Assembly: GCA_963693005.1 (NCBI GenBank)
Contig: OY843726.1
Coordinates: forward strand, 62,001-126,000
Direction: 5' to 3'
DNA: 64,000 nt
DNA from: Bodonicaedibacter sp963693005
GTDB lineage: Bacteria; Pseudomonadota; Alphaproteobacteria; UBA6184
Part shown: positions 51,530 to 60,959 of the stretch, piece by piece
Position numbering within the stretch: the stretch's first letter is position 1
Layout of the letters: each line of letters opens with the position of its first letter
The notes under the pieces: generated by a model
Database searches by the model: none
What the model saw: the letters and a program-made list of their open reading frames with translations, nothing else
Told to the model about the DNA's origin: nothing
Program-made: the position numbers and the translations under genes

Positions 51530-54500
51530 TATTCCACTCCTTTCATAGGTAACCCTAAGGATTCTCGGGTAGTTTTATTTAACTGTGTTTCACCGGATCT
51601 CAGTTTAGTTCGAGCTTCTGAAATAACACGCTCCAAGGCTTCACGATATTGACCTTGACTCCAGCCTGCAGACTGGCCCTCCTCAAAAGCTACTTTCATC
51701 TCCCACGCCAAAGCCTCGCTATAGCTCATTGCATGACGTCCTTGATGAACGGATCTAAACGTTGTGGACTTTGCAGCAGCTTCTGCTTCAGGTAACAAGA
51801 TTAGATTGGCTGTGTCATGTTTTAAATCGTAACCCGCTGCCTTTACTAAGGGATGGTGTTTCGTATGACGATTGGTCCAGCTAACAATATGATGCGATTG
51901 ACATCCTTCAACCCCTGTCACATGCATTTGGCTAACTTTATCGCCGCTTGCAGTTACAACCTTTTTAGGGGCCCGACTCACATTCAAAGGAGCATCACTC
52001 ACGGTGGCTGTCGTTACGCCATCCCTGGCTTCAGCCACTGAAACCTTTCGGGTTAGGGGTAATCCCCCACTCCTCATGGCATTTGGGTCGGCTCGCCAAT
52101 GGCTTACCTCTTCCATCGCACCCTTTAGACGGTCTATCAAGGTTTGGCTCTCTGCTTGCGTATGTGTGGGCACCTTTAGTGCCGCTCCAGGTAACTCTCC
52201 ACCCACCGGCATGTGCCCTACTAATGCAACATTCAATACGGCTGCACCCATATTTGCATCCAACTCACTGAACCCTTCTTGCAATAACACCTCTCTTGCT
52301 GCTTCTCCTGCTATCTCTGCTCCCGCTAACCGTCCTAACACTGGCAACATCACACTAGGAGCTATCACTGTGGCGCTGCCTACGGCTCCCATTGCCATTC
52401 CCGTTAATTCTTCCCCTGCATTTCCTAACTGGTACCGGGCTATAATATCATCCGCTGTCCATACATCCAACTCTGTACTCTCATTTGCCATTTCTAACAT
52501 CTTTTGCGTCACCCTAGCTCTTGGGCTTTTTGGCTGCTCAAGCTCTTCAGCCTCAGCTCCTGAACTCTGGGCCATACCGTATGACTGTGTGGTGGCAGAC
52601 TCATCCTGCTGCCTTTGCTCTTCAGCATTGGCCACCATTGCATCTATCTGCAATTGCTTTGCTGCGCTATCTCTCGCCTCATACTCTCTCAGCTTAGTTG
52701 TTTCTTCCTCCGTCAATAGCGATGGATCCCCGGCCTTCTTCTCGGCTTCCTCACGCGTCTCTAACCGTCTCCATTCCTCTGCTTGCAGTTGCCCTAACTC
52801 TTGCTGTTCCTCTGTCGTACGCTCCGCCTTATTCTCTAACTCCCATTGACGTTGCCCCTTCCAGTCTTCGGCCATGGCATCCACCACGGCTTCTCCGGCT
52901 CCCTTTACCAAGTCTTGTAACTCGCCTTGTACCTGGCCCGCTATTCCACCTCTTAACTCCTGCATCATTCCGGAACTACACAGTTGTGCCGCCCACGCTG
53001 CATGCGAATCTATACCACCGTGTTGACTCACCCAACCCGGGGCCATTACCCACATGTTTGCCCACGTTGTTAGCCCTTGGGCCGTTCCTCCGCTTCCTCC
53101 TCCAGATCGGGCCGTGATTCCCATCGATGACGCTACCGAATTAATCGTTTCCTTCGCCTTCTCTGTATCTGTCGTTACTCCTGACTTTCCCGTACCAAGC
53201 TGAACTTGATAGGGCTGATCTCCCACCAAAACGCCTTCAGCTTCCAACTTCTTTAAAAACTCTTTTACCGTAGTCTTCTCCTCACCACTTAGTTCACTTA
53301 ACCCGTCTAAGGCTGTTTTTAACCCGCTTTCTGCTTCCTTAATCACTCGCCGCAACTGTTCTATATATTCATCCATAAACGTCAATGCCACTGTTAGGTT
53401 ATGCGCTGCAAACACCGCCTCGCCCGTGATGCCTAACCACTCACTATCTGTAGATTTACCTATCGTTCCCATCGTCGTCTTTAACAACTCAATTACATCA
53501 CGCACTCCCGATGATCCCTGAATCCACTGGCCCATTTGTTGCTCTACGCCTTGTTGCACCTTCCACCGTTTGTTTGTTCCCGCTTCAAACACCATCACAC
53601 GACTGACCTGTATCTGGAATCCCTTCTCCGCATATAAGGCATCTACCTTCTCCTGACTTTTCCGTCCAATCTGATCCTTAAACTCACCTAAGGCAGCTTC
53701 GCGTAACTTGCTTAAGCCAATGCTGGTAATTTTTCCTGCAATGCTTGCACCCACGCTCTTTGTAATCGTGAACCCAATCTCTTTTCCTATCTCTGCTGCG
53801 CTTAGCTGCTCGACAGTTCGTTTCCCTGCTTCATTTACAATCTCCTGGGTCATCGTTTCTCCAACATAGTCCTTTGCAAACGTCGTTGCGAACTCTTGCC
53901 CTGTTTGAATCGATTTTGCCGCAGCACCCACCACCATCATTAAGCAAGAGACTGCCTTCTTTGTCCAATAGGACACCCAATCCACAGCCTCACCAGAAAC
54001 GCCTGCCCACACGGCATCTACAATATCCCCAATCCCCTGTGCAATCAAGTTCATGCCAAACATTGCACCCACACCACTCATCACCAGCATTGTTCCCAGC
54101 ATCCCTTGGAAGGCTCCCAACATCGCCATCGCCACATAGTCCCCAAAATCCGGCTTCGGAGGGTCCTGCGTCAATATATACGTCCCCATAATGCCATTAG
54201 ATCGGCTTGCGCCCCAATCCTCTTCAATCACTCCCAATGCCTTCAGGTCAAACGCTTCAAACTTGCCCCGCCCAATTGTATGGTCATCTGGACAGGTTCG
54301 AATTTTCTCAATATTACTATCTGCATTCTGCTGCAGTGCATTCAACAGATTCATCCGGCCCATTATTTGCATCATTAACGGGGTAAAGCTCTGCGTCTCA
54401 GATCCTTCCCCAGGTTCAAACGTCCCCATCGCCTGATGAGAAGCTCCAATACTCATCCACCCTAATCGAGCCTGCATTGCCTGCTCTTGCACTATATTCA

Positions 54501-57500
54501 GCAACTCTTCAATCACATGCTTAGATTTCGACACTCCCAACTCGGAATACTTTGCTAACTTCATCGCCAAACCATACATTGCCGCATATGCCATCGAAGG
54601 GTCCGAGCCATATGTCATCGTCAAGTGATCCACAAACCGTGCATAACTCATTGAGTCTGCCAACTTTAATAAACGAGGGGTCGACAGTACAAATCCTTGT
54701 CGGCCTTTCGTATCCTGCCCTCTTTTTTTCCACGCCTTAAAATACCCCTCAGCCTCATCAATAAATGATTTGATTACTGGCATTACATAGGCTTTTTCTG
54801 CCGCAAAATAGTTCGCGTAATACTTCTCAACAGCCTTATTATATAAGCCGTTCATATGATCTAACTCTTCTATAGAGATAGATGGGTAATCTGATAAGTT
54901 TATAACTTCAGCTTCTTCAATCTTTTTCTTAACATAGGCTTTAGCAGTCTCTGATGTAGCTGATAACTTCACATATCTTGCCTGTAAATGTGTAGGGCGC
55001 AGTGCGTTGGTTTTACGTTTTTTTAAGCCACGATAACTTGGATCCACCTCAAACACACTAGATAATACTGGGTATAAAACCTGTGATTCTGGATCTTGAG
55101 TCACAGATTGATAGTGATGTCCTATAACATTTTTATCATCATCAGTTGTCTGGCCTAACCACAATTTATAGATAGGTAGTTCTGATAGTTTCTCTTTGCT
55201 CTGTCCACTAAGCTCTCGGCCGGGAACTGTCGTTACGTCTCCCTCATTTAAATAATAAACTGGTCCTTCCTCTATCTTATTGTCTTCTGTCACAGTCACC
55301 ACACACTTAAACGTTTTTACAAACACCTGAATCTCCAAATCACCACCGTGCGTATCGCCATCCGGCGTTCCCGTCAATACCCACCGCAATCGTTGTGATA
55401 ATGATTTCTCCTTCCATGCATTAGGAAGAGGAACATGGTCCGATTGTGCTATACAGGCCAGATGTGCTTCATCTTGAAGCGCTTTTACCTCTGGCATCTC
55501 TTCCAGTTCATCTCTCACAAACGGATGATTTTGAATCATTAACTGATGTATCAAGGCATGATACAAACAGTGTCCGTCCGACATTACATCATGTAAGTGC
55601 CTACTTGCTTTAGATACCAGTTCTGCAGGCGCATCCTTTCCACCCGTTAAGCAACCCAATACAATAGGAATTTTATCCCCTTCAACTTTAAATACACGCT
55701 CTCCCCCCTGCTGATCTAGCACGACTATTGATCTCCCAGCAGCATGTGCCGCAATGCTAAAGAACGAGTCCGATCCATGTACCAACTCTTGCAATAACTC
55801 TTTTGAGGATTCAACATTATATCCCGATTGTTGCCATACTCTCTCCAATATCTCGGCATGAAGCTTCTCCACCGATACCTCTGACATAGCAGCTACTGTT
55901 TCCAATAATTGCATGGGACGATCTGCAACCTCCCCCTTTTGTCTCAAATCATGTGCCTTTAAGTGCATTTCAAGCAGTTGGCCTTGACAATGATATACCT
56001 GCTCACCATAGGTGCGAATTAGCTGATATTGTTGCGCCCATATTTCTTCTAGCTCTGCTAATTGAGCTCGTTCTTCCTCGGGAATATTCTCAGGATCCCT
56101 CCCATTCCTCAGCGCCTGAATGAATGTTTGAACCTTATTAAAGTACACATCATTCAGTTGCCCTTCAGGAATTGTATAGGCCCTCGTATAGTCTAGCTGT
56201 TTTGTCTCTCGCGCTTGACGCTCTGCGTTTAACGTCTTTATGCGTTCACTTGCGGTCACACCGTTGATTCCAACCAATGGATCAAAGAGTATCAACTGGC
56301 TGCTTCCTTGTTTCCCTTGACGCGCTGTGCGTCCCTGATTCTGTTGTTGCACACGAGCAGTCTTCGGTAAAAAGGTCATACACACATGTAATCCACCTTT
56401 AGCTTCTACTGCATCACTGACACTTAAATCGGTTCCGCGACCCGCCAAGTTCGTTGCTAGTAAAATATCACCCACCCCCATCTGCTCTGGCAGCACGTCC
56501 TCTTCTACATCATTTCGGGCATAGCTCATGATCCGATCTTTTGATAAGTGCCTTGATAAAGCTCCTTTGAGCTGCTTCAGATCCTCTACCGTTTCACACA
56601 GCACCAATACTGCACGGCCGCGATTCGTTTCTTCTAAAGTAGCGGAAACAGTCGTTAACTCCCATTGAGTTGAGGTCGCAACTAACTGATCGGGATAATC
56701 AATGCGTCGACTGGGCTGATACGTCGGCACATCGATAAAGTCCACCGGGTTTACACCCTCCGGCATTGATTTCCCATAGGTTTCTGCCATAAAGCTACGT
56801 GTCTGCTTATCCCCTAAGGTCCCGCTTACACCAAATACATTTCCACCATATCGATGAATATACGTCAATGGTGACATAAACGATCCCAGCAAACTTTCTG
56901 CCGTTAAATATCCTTGAGATTCTAACTGCAAAAACTGATGTATCCCGTCGCTATATACCTGCTGAGTGTTTACAACTCCCGTTTGATCATAATCCACCGG
57001 ACGGATTGATCCATTTGAATGTCGGATATGATCTTGATCTACATGATGTTCTTTCATCGCACGAGTAACGCTCTTCACCCAAACAGGAATCTGATATTCC
57101 ACAAACGCGTATAATCGCTCTGAGATCAATATCCCCTCCGCCTTTGCTTCTTCGCTAAAGGCATAGGAGGTCAACCACTCATTCAAACCAGATCCAACTT
57201 GTTGTTCTGAAACTCCTGCTTCTAACATCAGCTTATATTGCATCAATAGCTTATTAAGTAATGGCAGTAATGCTTCCATCCCCGCAATCGGCGACGATAA
57301 TTGTGTAAACACATTGATTTGATCAATGGTTAAACTATCCACTTCATCCACAAATAAAACATCAAACGACCGATCACTGCGCCGTGCTTGCCCTTGGAAT
57401 TCCTGTATCAACACATGCGCACTCAAAGCATGGACAGTTCCATACACTACGGGGGACTCATACCCTTTGATAACCTCGTTTTCATCTTCGGCAATCACAT

Positions 57501-59703
57501 CCGCACAACTTAGCCCCAATGCTTCATAAAATGCGCACTGTTCCTTTGCATCCCGTCGACTTAACTCCTCTGAGCTAGAGGCAATATCGACAAGTTGACC
57601 ACACAATGCCCGCACTGCTGCATTCATTGCAGTAATAAGTGTCTTACCTTGACCTGTTGAAATTTGTAAAAATCGTCCACTCTCATCTAGTGACTTTAAG
57701 TTTGCAATCACTGAGAATATTTGAGTCGTGCGCGGCGTCTTCTTATGAACCAATTGAACGGCACGTTGTACTACTGCAAATGCCTTTAACCTATCTTCCC
57801 ATCGTTTCGCTTTTGACCTAGCCTTAAAGGATCGACACCAATTCGATATCTCTTCTTGTCCCCACTCTTTGACGGGAGTTCGAACTCCACCCAGAGTGCC
57901 ATTTAATATGCGTTTTACCTGAATCACTTGCGGCCACAACTCTCGCTCAATCAGTTCTGATTTCTCAGAGTTATCCTTAACTACTGCTGACTTAAAGGTC
58001 TTTCCTTCTCTCACCTCAACATCACTCTGCGCTAGCTTAGTCTCAATCCAGACATTAACTTTGGCAAGCTTACTCCTCCATGGTGTCGATGCATCTGTAA
58101 CAAGATCACCCAACGTTGTAAGTTCATTCTTTAACTTTTCTGATGGACGCAATTGATAGTTATAAATTCGTTGCAGTGTTCGAGACAAACACTCAAGTTC
58201 CTCAGTTTCGCTTAGATCGCTATAATCAAATAGCATTAAGGTTTCAAATCTATTCTTTTCACTTTCAAACTCACTTTGATCCCAATCCAAACTAGATACG
58301 TCAGCTAACACATCTGTAGCAATCTTGGGAATAGCAATTTCAGAGGAATCCACTTCACCTTCGCGTCGCCGTCGACGCTGTTGTTGCCTACCTCCGCCAC
58401 GTCGAATCTCCGCACTCGAGAAGTTCTCCACTGGGGGCGTAACATACCGATCCATCGTAGAGTATAACCCTTCGACTTCAGCTGCCGTGTGTTCCATTAA
58501 GGCACGTGCTTCACGTTCATGTCGTTCACGCTCTCTGGCTTCGTCTGCCAGTCGTTCTCGCTCAACACGCGCTAACTCTTGCTGACGTTCAACCTCCAAG
58601 TCACCCTGCCTACGCGCTTCCTCTGCAATATGCTCCTGTTCTAAACGTACTGCGTCTAATCGGCGAAGGGATGCCGTACCCTGGTTCCACAATCGTGCAA
58701 TGGATGTGTTCGCAGCAAAGTTGTGGATCTTTTGTCCAAGGGCATATCCCCCTCTAAAAGATATCTTGGCCATAGACTCGTTCTGGAATTTACCTCCCTT
58801 ACCCAGAGCATGGTATTCCCCCAACTTCAGCCACGCCATTCCATGATTTTTCGCCTTTGCAAGTTCAAACACCTTGACAGCATGAGTCTCATCTCTTATG
58901 TACCTTCTCCGTCTTACGGTTCCTCTTTCATATTCACATGCCAAGTCATACAGTGCATGTCCGTCCTCTCCGCATCTATCTATCTCTGCTTGACGTCGAT
59001 CCTCTTCTGCTTTTTTAGCCGCCTCTTTCTCCTGCTCAAGCTTGTCTTCCTGTCGTTGTTTTTCCTCTTCTTCCAGTCGGGTCTGATCTCTCTGGACAAT
59101 CCTCAAAATGGCCTCAAACATCCGAAGTAGATTCGATAAATCTTTTGTTTCAGTTCGGGCAGCGCTCACTGTTTGCGTAGTGTACTCTGTGTAATAAACC
59201 ATAATATGGCTATACGTCGGCTCAAACCATAGCCACTGAGAATATTTTCGAAAGTTCACTCGAATATCTTCAATACCTGGACCCATTGTCTGCTGTTCTA
59301 ATCGTCGTTTAATGTCTGAGTACACCCCACTTTTTTCACCAACATATTGTTCACGATGTACCCCAACACGACATGTCTCAGCTGGAATATATTTACTCAA
59401 ACGTTTGGGAGAAGCTTCGTTCTCTTTGATGGTTCCTGAAATTGTTTCCTGCAAGTCCCTTAAAGCAGCTTCTGGCGAAGTTGCCGATTGTAACGCATCT
59501 AACTGTTGGAAGATATCACTCGACTTTTCTGGAAAGTGTTCCTGCATTGCGATAGCCTCTACTCGAATCTCCGCCACTTGACTCTGAATCCCCCAGCGAT
59601 CCTCACTCCAAGAAAACTCACTCGCGCTCAGATCCGTCTGAATCGATGAGCTACTCAATAATCCCAATGTTATGAAAATTTTGTGTGTTACTTGTTTTGG
59701 CAC
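51529..59703 (-). CDS. Giant polymorphic toxin: signal peptide, SecA-like motor, OTU protease domain, C-terminal HH nuclease
   Basis: A 2724-residue exported protein. Residues 1-28 are a signal peptide. Coiled coils (205-245, 355-410) flank a Sel1-like stretch near 245-335. Residues 640-1145 are a SecA-type ATPase: Walker A STGQGKT (K687), DEVDSL (786-791), NLAGRGTDL, and QGRTARQG from 1123. Residues 1365-1540 resemble an OTU cysteine protease: DGHCLYHAL with C1379 and GHHYQSV with H1530. Hydrophobic segments lie at 1850-1930. The end is a nuclease with CQSHHIVSW (H2604-H2605) and FRSVHQGRH. The start is GTG 59703 with AAGGGAG upstream. The Imm11-like gene follows through TAATG. A host-directed or competitor-directed role are both possible. 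Confidence 0.82.
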   Translation of the reverse strand: MPKQVTHKIFITLGLLSSSSIQTDLSASEFSWSEDRWGIQSQVAEIRVEAIAMQEHFPEKSSDIFQQLDALQSATSPEAALRDLQETISGTIKENEASPKRLSKYIPAETCRVGVHREQYVGEKSGVYSDIKRRLEQQTMGPGIEDIRVNFRKYSQWLWFEPTYSHIMVYYTEYTTQTVSAARTETKDLSNLLRMFEAILRIVQRDQTRLEEEEKQRQEDKLEQEKEAAKKAEEDRRQAEIDRCGEDGHALYDLACEYERGTVRRRRYIRDETHAVKVFELAKAKNHGMAWLKLGEYHALGKGGKFQNESMAKISFRGGYALGQKIHNFAANTSIARLWNQGTASLRRLDAVRLEQEHIAEEARRQGDLEVERQQELARVERERLADEARERERHEREARALMEHTAAEVEGLYSTMDRYVTPPVENFSSAEIRRGGGRQQQRRRRREGEVDSSEIAIPKIATDVLADVSSLDWDQSEFESEKNRFETLMLFDYSDLSETEELECLSRTLQRIYNYQLRPSEKLKNELTTLGDLVTDASTPWRSKLAKVNVWIETKLAQSDVEVREGKTFKSAVVKDNSEKSELIERELWPQVIQVKRILNGTLGGVRTPVKEWGQEEISNWCRSFKARSKAKRWEDRLKAFAVVQRAVQLVHKKTPRTTQIFSVIANLKSLDESGRFLQISTGQGKTLITAMNAAVRALCGQLVDIASSSEELSRRDAKEQCAFYEALGLSCADVIAEDENEVIKGYESPVVYGTVHALSAHVLIQEFQGQARRSDRSFDVLFVDEVDSLTIDQINVFTQLSSPIAGMEALLPLLNKLLMQYKLMLEAGVSEQQVGSGLNEWLTSYAFSEEAKAEGILISERLYAFVEYQIPVWVKSVTRAMKEHHVDQDHIRHSNGSIRPVDYDQTGVVNTQQVYSDGIHQFLQLESQGYLTAESLLGSFMSPLTYIHRYGGNVFGVSGTLGDKQTRSFMAETYGKSMPEGVNPVDFIDVPTYQPSRRIDYPDQLVATSTQWELTTVSATLEETNRGRAVLVLCETVEDLKQLKGALSRHLSKDRIMSYARNDVEEDVLPEQMGVGDILLATNLAGRGTDLSVSDAVEAKGGLHVCMTFLPKTARVQQQNQGRTARQGKQGSSQLILFDPLVGINGVTASERIKTLNAERQARETKQLDYTRAYTIPEGQLNDVYFNKVQTFIQALRNGRDPENIPEEERAQLAELEEIWAQQYQLIRTYGEQVYHCQGQLLEMHLKAHDLRQKGEVADRPMQLLETVAAMSEVSVEKLHAEILERVWQQSGYNVESSKELLQELVHGSDSFFSIAAHAAGRSIVVLDQQGGERVFKVEGDKIPIVLGCLTGGKDAPAELVSKASRHLHDVMSDGHCLYHALIHQLMIQNHPFVRDELEEMPEVKALQDEAHLACIAQSDHVPLPNAWKEKSLSQRLRWVLTGTPDGDTHGGDLEIQVFVKTFKCVVTVTEDNKIEEGPVYYLNEGDVTTVPGRELSGQSKEKLSELPIYKLWLGQTTDDDKNVIGHHYQSVTQDPESQVLYPVLSSVFEVDPSYRGLKKRKTNALRPTHLQARYVKLSATSETAKAYVKKKIEEAEVINLSDYPSISIEELDHMNGLYNKAVEKYYANYFAAEKAYVMPVIKSFIDEAEGYFKAWKKRGQDTKGRQGFVLSTPRLLKLADSMSYARFVDHLTMTYGSDPSMAYAAMYGLAMKLAKYSELGVSKSKHVIEELLNIVQEQAMQARLGWMSIGASHQAMGTFEPGEGSETQSFTPLMMQIMGRMNLLNALQQNADSNIEKIRTCPDDHTIGRGKFEAFDLKALGVIEEDWGASRSNGIMGTYILTQDPPKPDFGDYVAMAMLGAFQGMLGTMLVMSGVGAMFGMNLIAQGIGDIVDAVWAGVSGEAVDWVSYWTKKAVSCLMMVVGAAAKSIQTGQEFATTFAKDYVGETMTQEIVNEAGKRTVEQLSAAEIGKEIGFTITKSVGASIAGKITSIGLSKLREAALGEFKDQIGRKSQEKVDALYAEKGFQIQVSRVMVFEAGTNKRWKVQQGVEQQMGQWIQGSSGVRDVIELLKTTMGTIGKSTDSEWLGITGEAVFAAHNLTVALTFMDEYIEQLRRVIKEAESGLKTALDGLSELSGEEKTTVKEFLKKLEAEGVLVGDQPYQVQLGTGKSGVTTDTEKAKETINSVASSMGITARSGGGSGGTAQGLTTWANMWVMAPGWVSQHGGIDSHAAWAAQLCSSGMMQELRGGIAGQVQGELQDLVKGAGEAVVDAMAEDWKGQRQWELENKAERTTEEQQELGQLQAEEWRRLETREEAEKKAGDPSLLTEEETTKLREYEARDSAAKQLQIDAMVANAEEQRQQDESATTQSYGMAQSSGAEAEELEQPKSPRARVTQKMLEMANESTELDVWTADDIIARYQLGNAGEELTGMAMGAVGSATVIAPSVMLPVLGRLAGAEIAGEAAREVLLQEGFSELDANMGAAVLNVALVGHMPVGGELPGAALKVPTHTQAESQTLIDRLKGAMEEVSHWRADPNAMRSGGLPLTRKVSVAEARDGVTTATVSDAPLNVSRAPKKVVTASGDKVSQMHVTGVEGCQSHHIVSWTNRHTKHHPLVKAAGYDLKHDTANLILLPEAEAAAKSTTFRSVHQGRHAMSYSEALAWEMKVAFEEGQSAGWSQGQYREALERVISEARTKLRSGETQLNKTTRESLGLPMKGVE
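52600..52877 (-). repeat. Direct repeat, copy 1 (toxin linker inside the large gene)
   Basis: The matching partner of 50600-50938. It encodes AEDWKGQRQWELENKAER and the QQDESATTQ linker, about 350 residues before the nuclease end. Recombination between the copies would replace the nuclease and its immunity gene in one step. Confidence 0.88.
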
Positions 59704-59782
59704 AGAACAGATCTCCCTTAACGGTGTATTAGTTTTATCGGGACTTCTGTTCTTATGTGTTTTTGATGCTCCCCTACATTTA

Positions 59783-59836
59783 TCTATACAAGTTCACAAA
59801 GCTTTCTGTCAACAGTTGTGACAGAAAGCTTTGTGA
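59783..59836 (-). promoter_or_regulatory. Toxin promoter overlapping an 18-bp perfect inverted repeat
   Basis: On the minus strand TTGACA (59812-59807) is followed after 18 bases by TATAGA (59788-59783). The -35 box and spacer lie inside a perfect inverted repeat, TCACAAAGCTTTCTGTCA (59794-59811) and its complement (59819-59836), with a 7-base loop. No T-run follows, so it is more likely an operator or regulatory hairpin than a terminator. Confidence 0.55.
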
Positions 59837-60101
59837 GTAGAAAAAATTACTCCCTAATGCGGGTTCTTTTATGAAAAATGATATACACTCTTCACTACTA
59901 AATCTCCTGCATCCAAAAACATCCACGACAATGGTTCTCCGGATTGCATATCTTAACAGAGGCTTCAAACGTGACAAAAACGTATGAAAATTTAGAAATA
60001 TGTTAAAGCTACAGCTATACGTAACTTATCTAAATTGTTAGACTTGAGTGCTATAAGAAAGTATCACTTATGAAACTTTCTTCAGTGATTTAAATCCGCA
60101 T
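59837..60101. other. Intergenic region between toxin and YgjP-like gene
   Basis: Together with 59704-59836 this makes a 398-base gap between divergent genes. Apart from the toxin promoter palindrome I see only a 38-codon frame starting at ATG 59871 without a ribosome site, and AT-rich sequence likely to hold the promoter of the gene at 60102. Confidence 0.5.
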
Positions 60102-60830
60102 ATGGAGAGTGCTTTGCAAAAGCTCCCAACAAATATCTATATTGAAAAACAAACTTTTCCGATTTCATATCGTCATAGCTCAAAGGCGAAACGTTTATCA
60201 TTAAGGGTATCCGCTGATCGAACACGTTTAACTATTACGTTTCCTTCGAAATGGACCCATCAAGATCTAGAACGATTCATTAATCAGAGTACAACTTGGT
60301 TGGAACGAAAGTTAAAGCAATGGGGGCCCATAGATAACATCTTGATTCCATTTGAACATGAATCAATGCTACCGATTCTAGGAGAAATGCGACAAATACA
60401 AATTGACCCCACAAATTCACTAGCGCAAATAGTTCTGAAAAATGATGCATTAGTCGTTCCAAAGAAACTTTCTCACCCAAGGACTATAGAATCTTTTTTG
60501 AAAGACATACTTTGCAGCTACGTATGTAAAAAAAGCAGGCTTTATGCAGAGAAACTTGGCGTGCAGATAAAATTTATCCGAATCAAAAACCTAAAATCAA
60601 GTTATGGAATTTGTTCCTCTGAACGTAATATCTCCTATGCCTCACGTTTAGTTTTTGCCCCTATAGAAGTGGTCGACTATGTATGTGCTCATGAGGTTTC
60701 ACATTTGAAAGAAATGAATCATAGCCCTTCGTTTTGGAAAACGGTTCAATCCATCATGCCAGAGTATAAGACACATAAAAAATGGATCAAATCTCATGGA
60801 CACACACTCATACAATACAGTTCATTTTGA
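60102..60830 (+). CDS. YgjP-like zinc metallopeptidase (DUF45/M48-type)
   Basis: A 242-residue soluble protein with the YgjP order: RHSSKAKRLSLRVSADRTRLTITFP at the N-terminus, KSSYGICSSERNISYASRLVFAP, then HEVSH (197-201, HExxH) and MNHSPSFWKTVQ supplying the third metal ligand. Members are often encoded near restriction systems or SprT-like DNA repair; substrates are unknown. It diverges from the giant toxin gene. Confidence 0.82.
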   Translation: MESALQKLPTNIYIEKQTFPISYRHSSKAKRLSLRVSADRTRLTITFPSKWTHQDLERFINQSTTWLERKLKQWGPIDNILIPFEHESMLPILGEMRQIQIDPTNSLAQIVLKNDALVVPKKLSHPRTIESFLKDILCSYVCKKSRLYAEKLGVQIKFIRIKNLKSSYGICSSERNISYASRLVFAPIEVVDYVCAHEVSHLKEMNHSPSFWKTVQSIMPEYKTHKKWIKSHGHTLIQYSSF

Positions 60831-60959
60831 CTAAATATTTAGTGTAAAAATGCACCCTTTAGTTAACATTGATTTCTGTACTCAAAAACTAATTTTTTTA
60901 AACCAAACTAATTTACCTTAGAACCTTTTAAGCGGTTCATATGCGCCCATTTCAAGAAG

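Noticed and set aside
52004..52849. Long open frame on the plus strand opposite the toxin linker (281 codons)
   Set aside because: It is the complement of the giant toxin gene. Its Ser/Ala/Pro/Thr-rich composition is what a Glu/Ala/Gln-rich gene gives on the other strand, and a similar shadow occurs opposite the repeat copy at 50506-50907.
59780..59977. 65-codon minus-strand frame upstream of the toxin
   Set aside because: It is built across the perfect inverted repeat and the promoter, so a coding role is unlikely.
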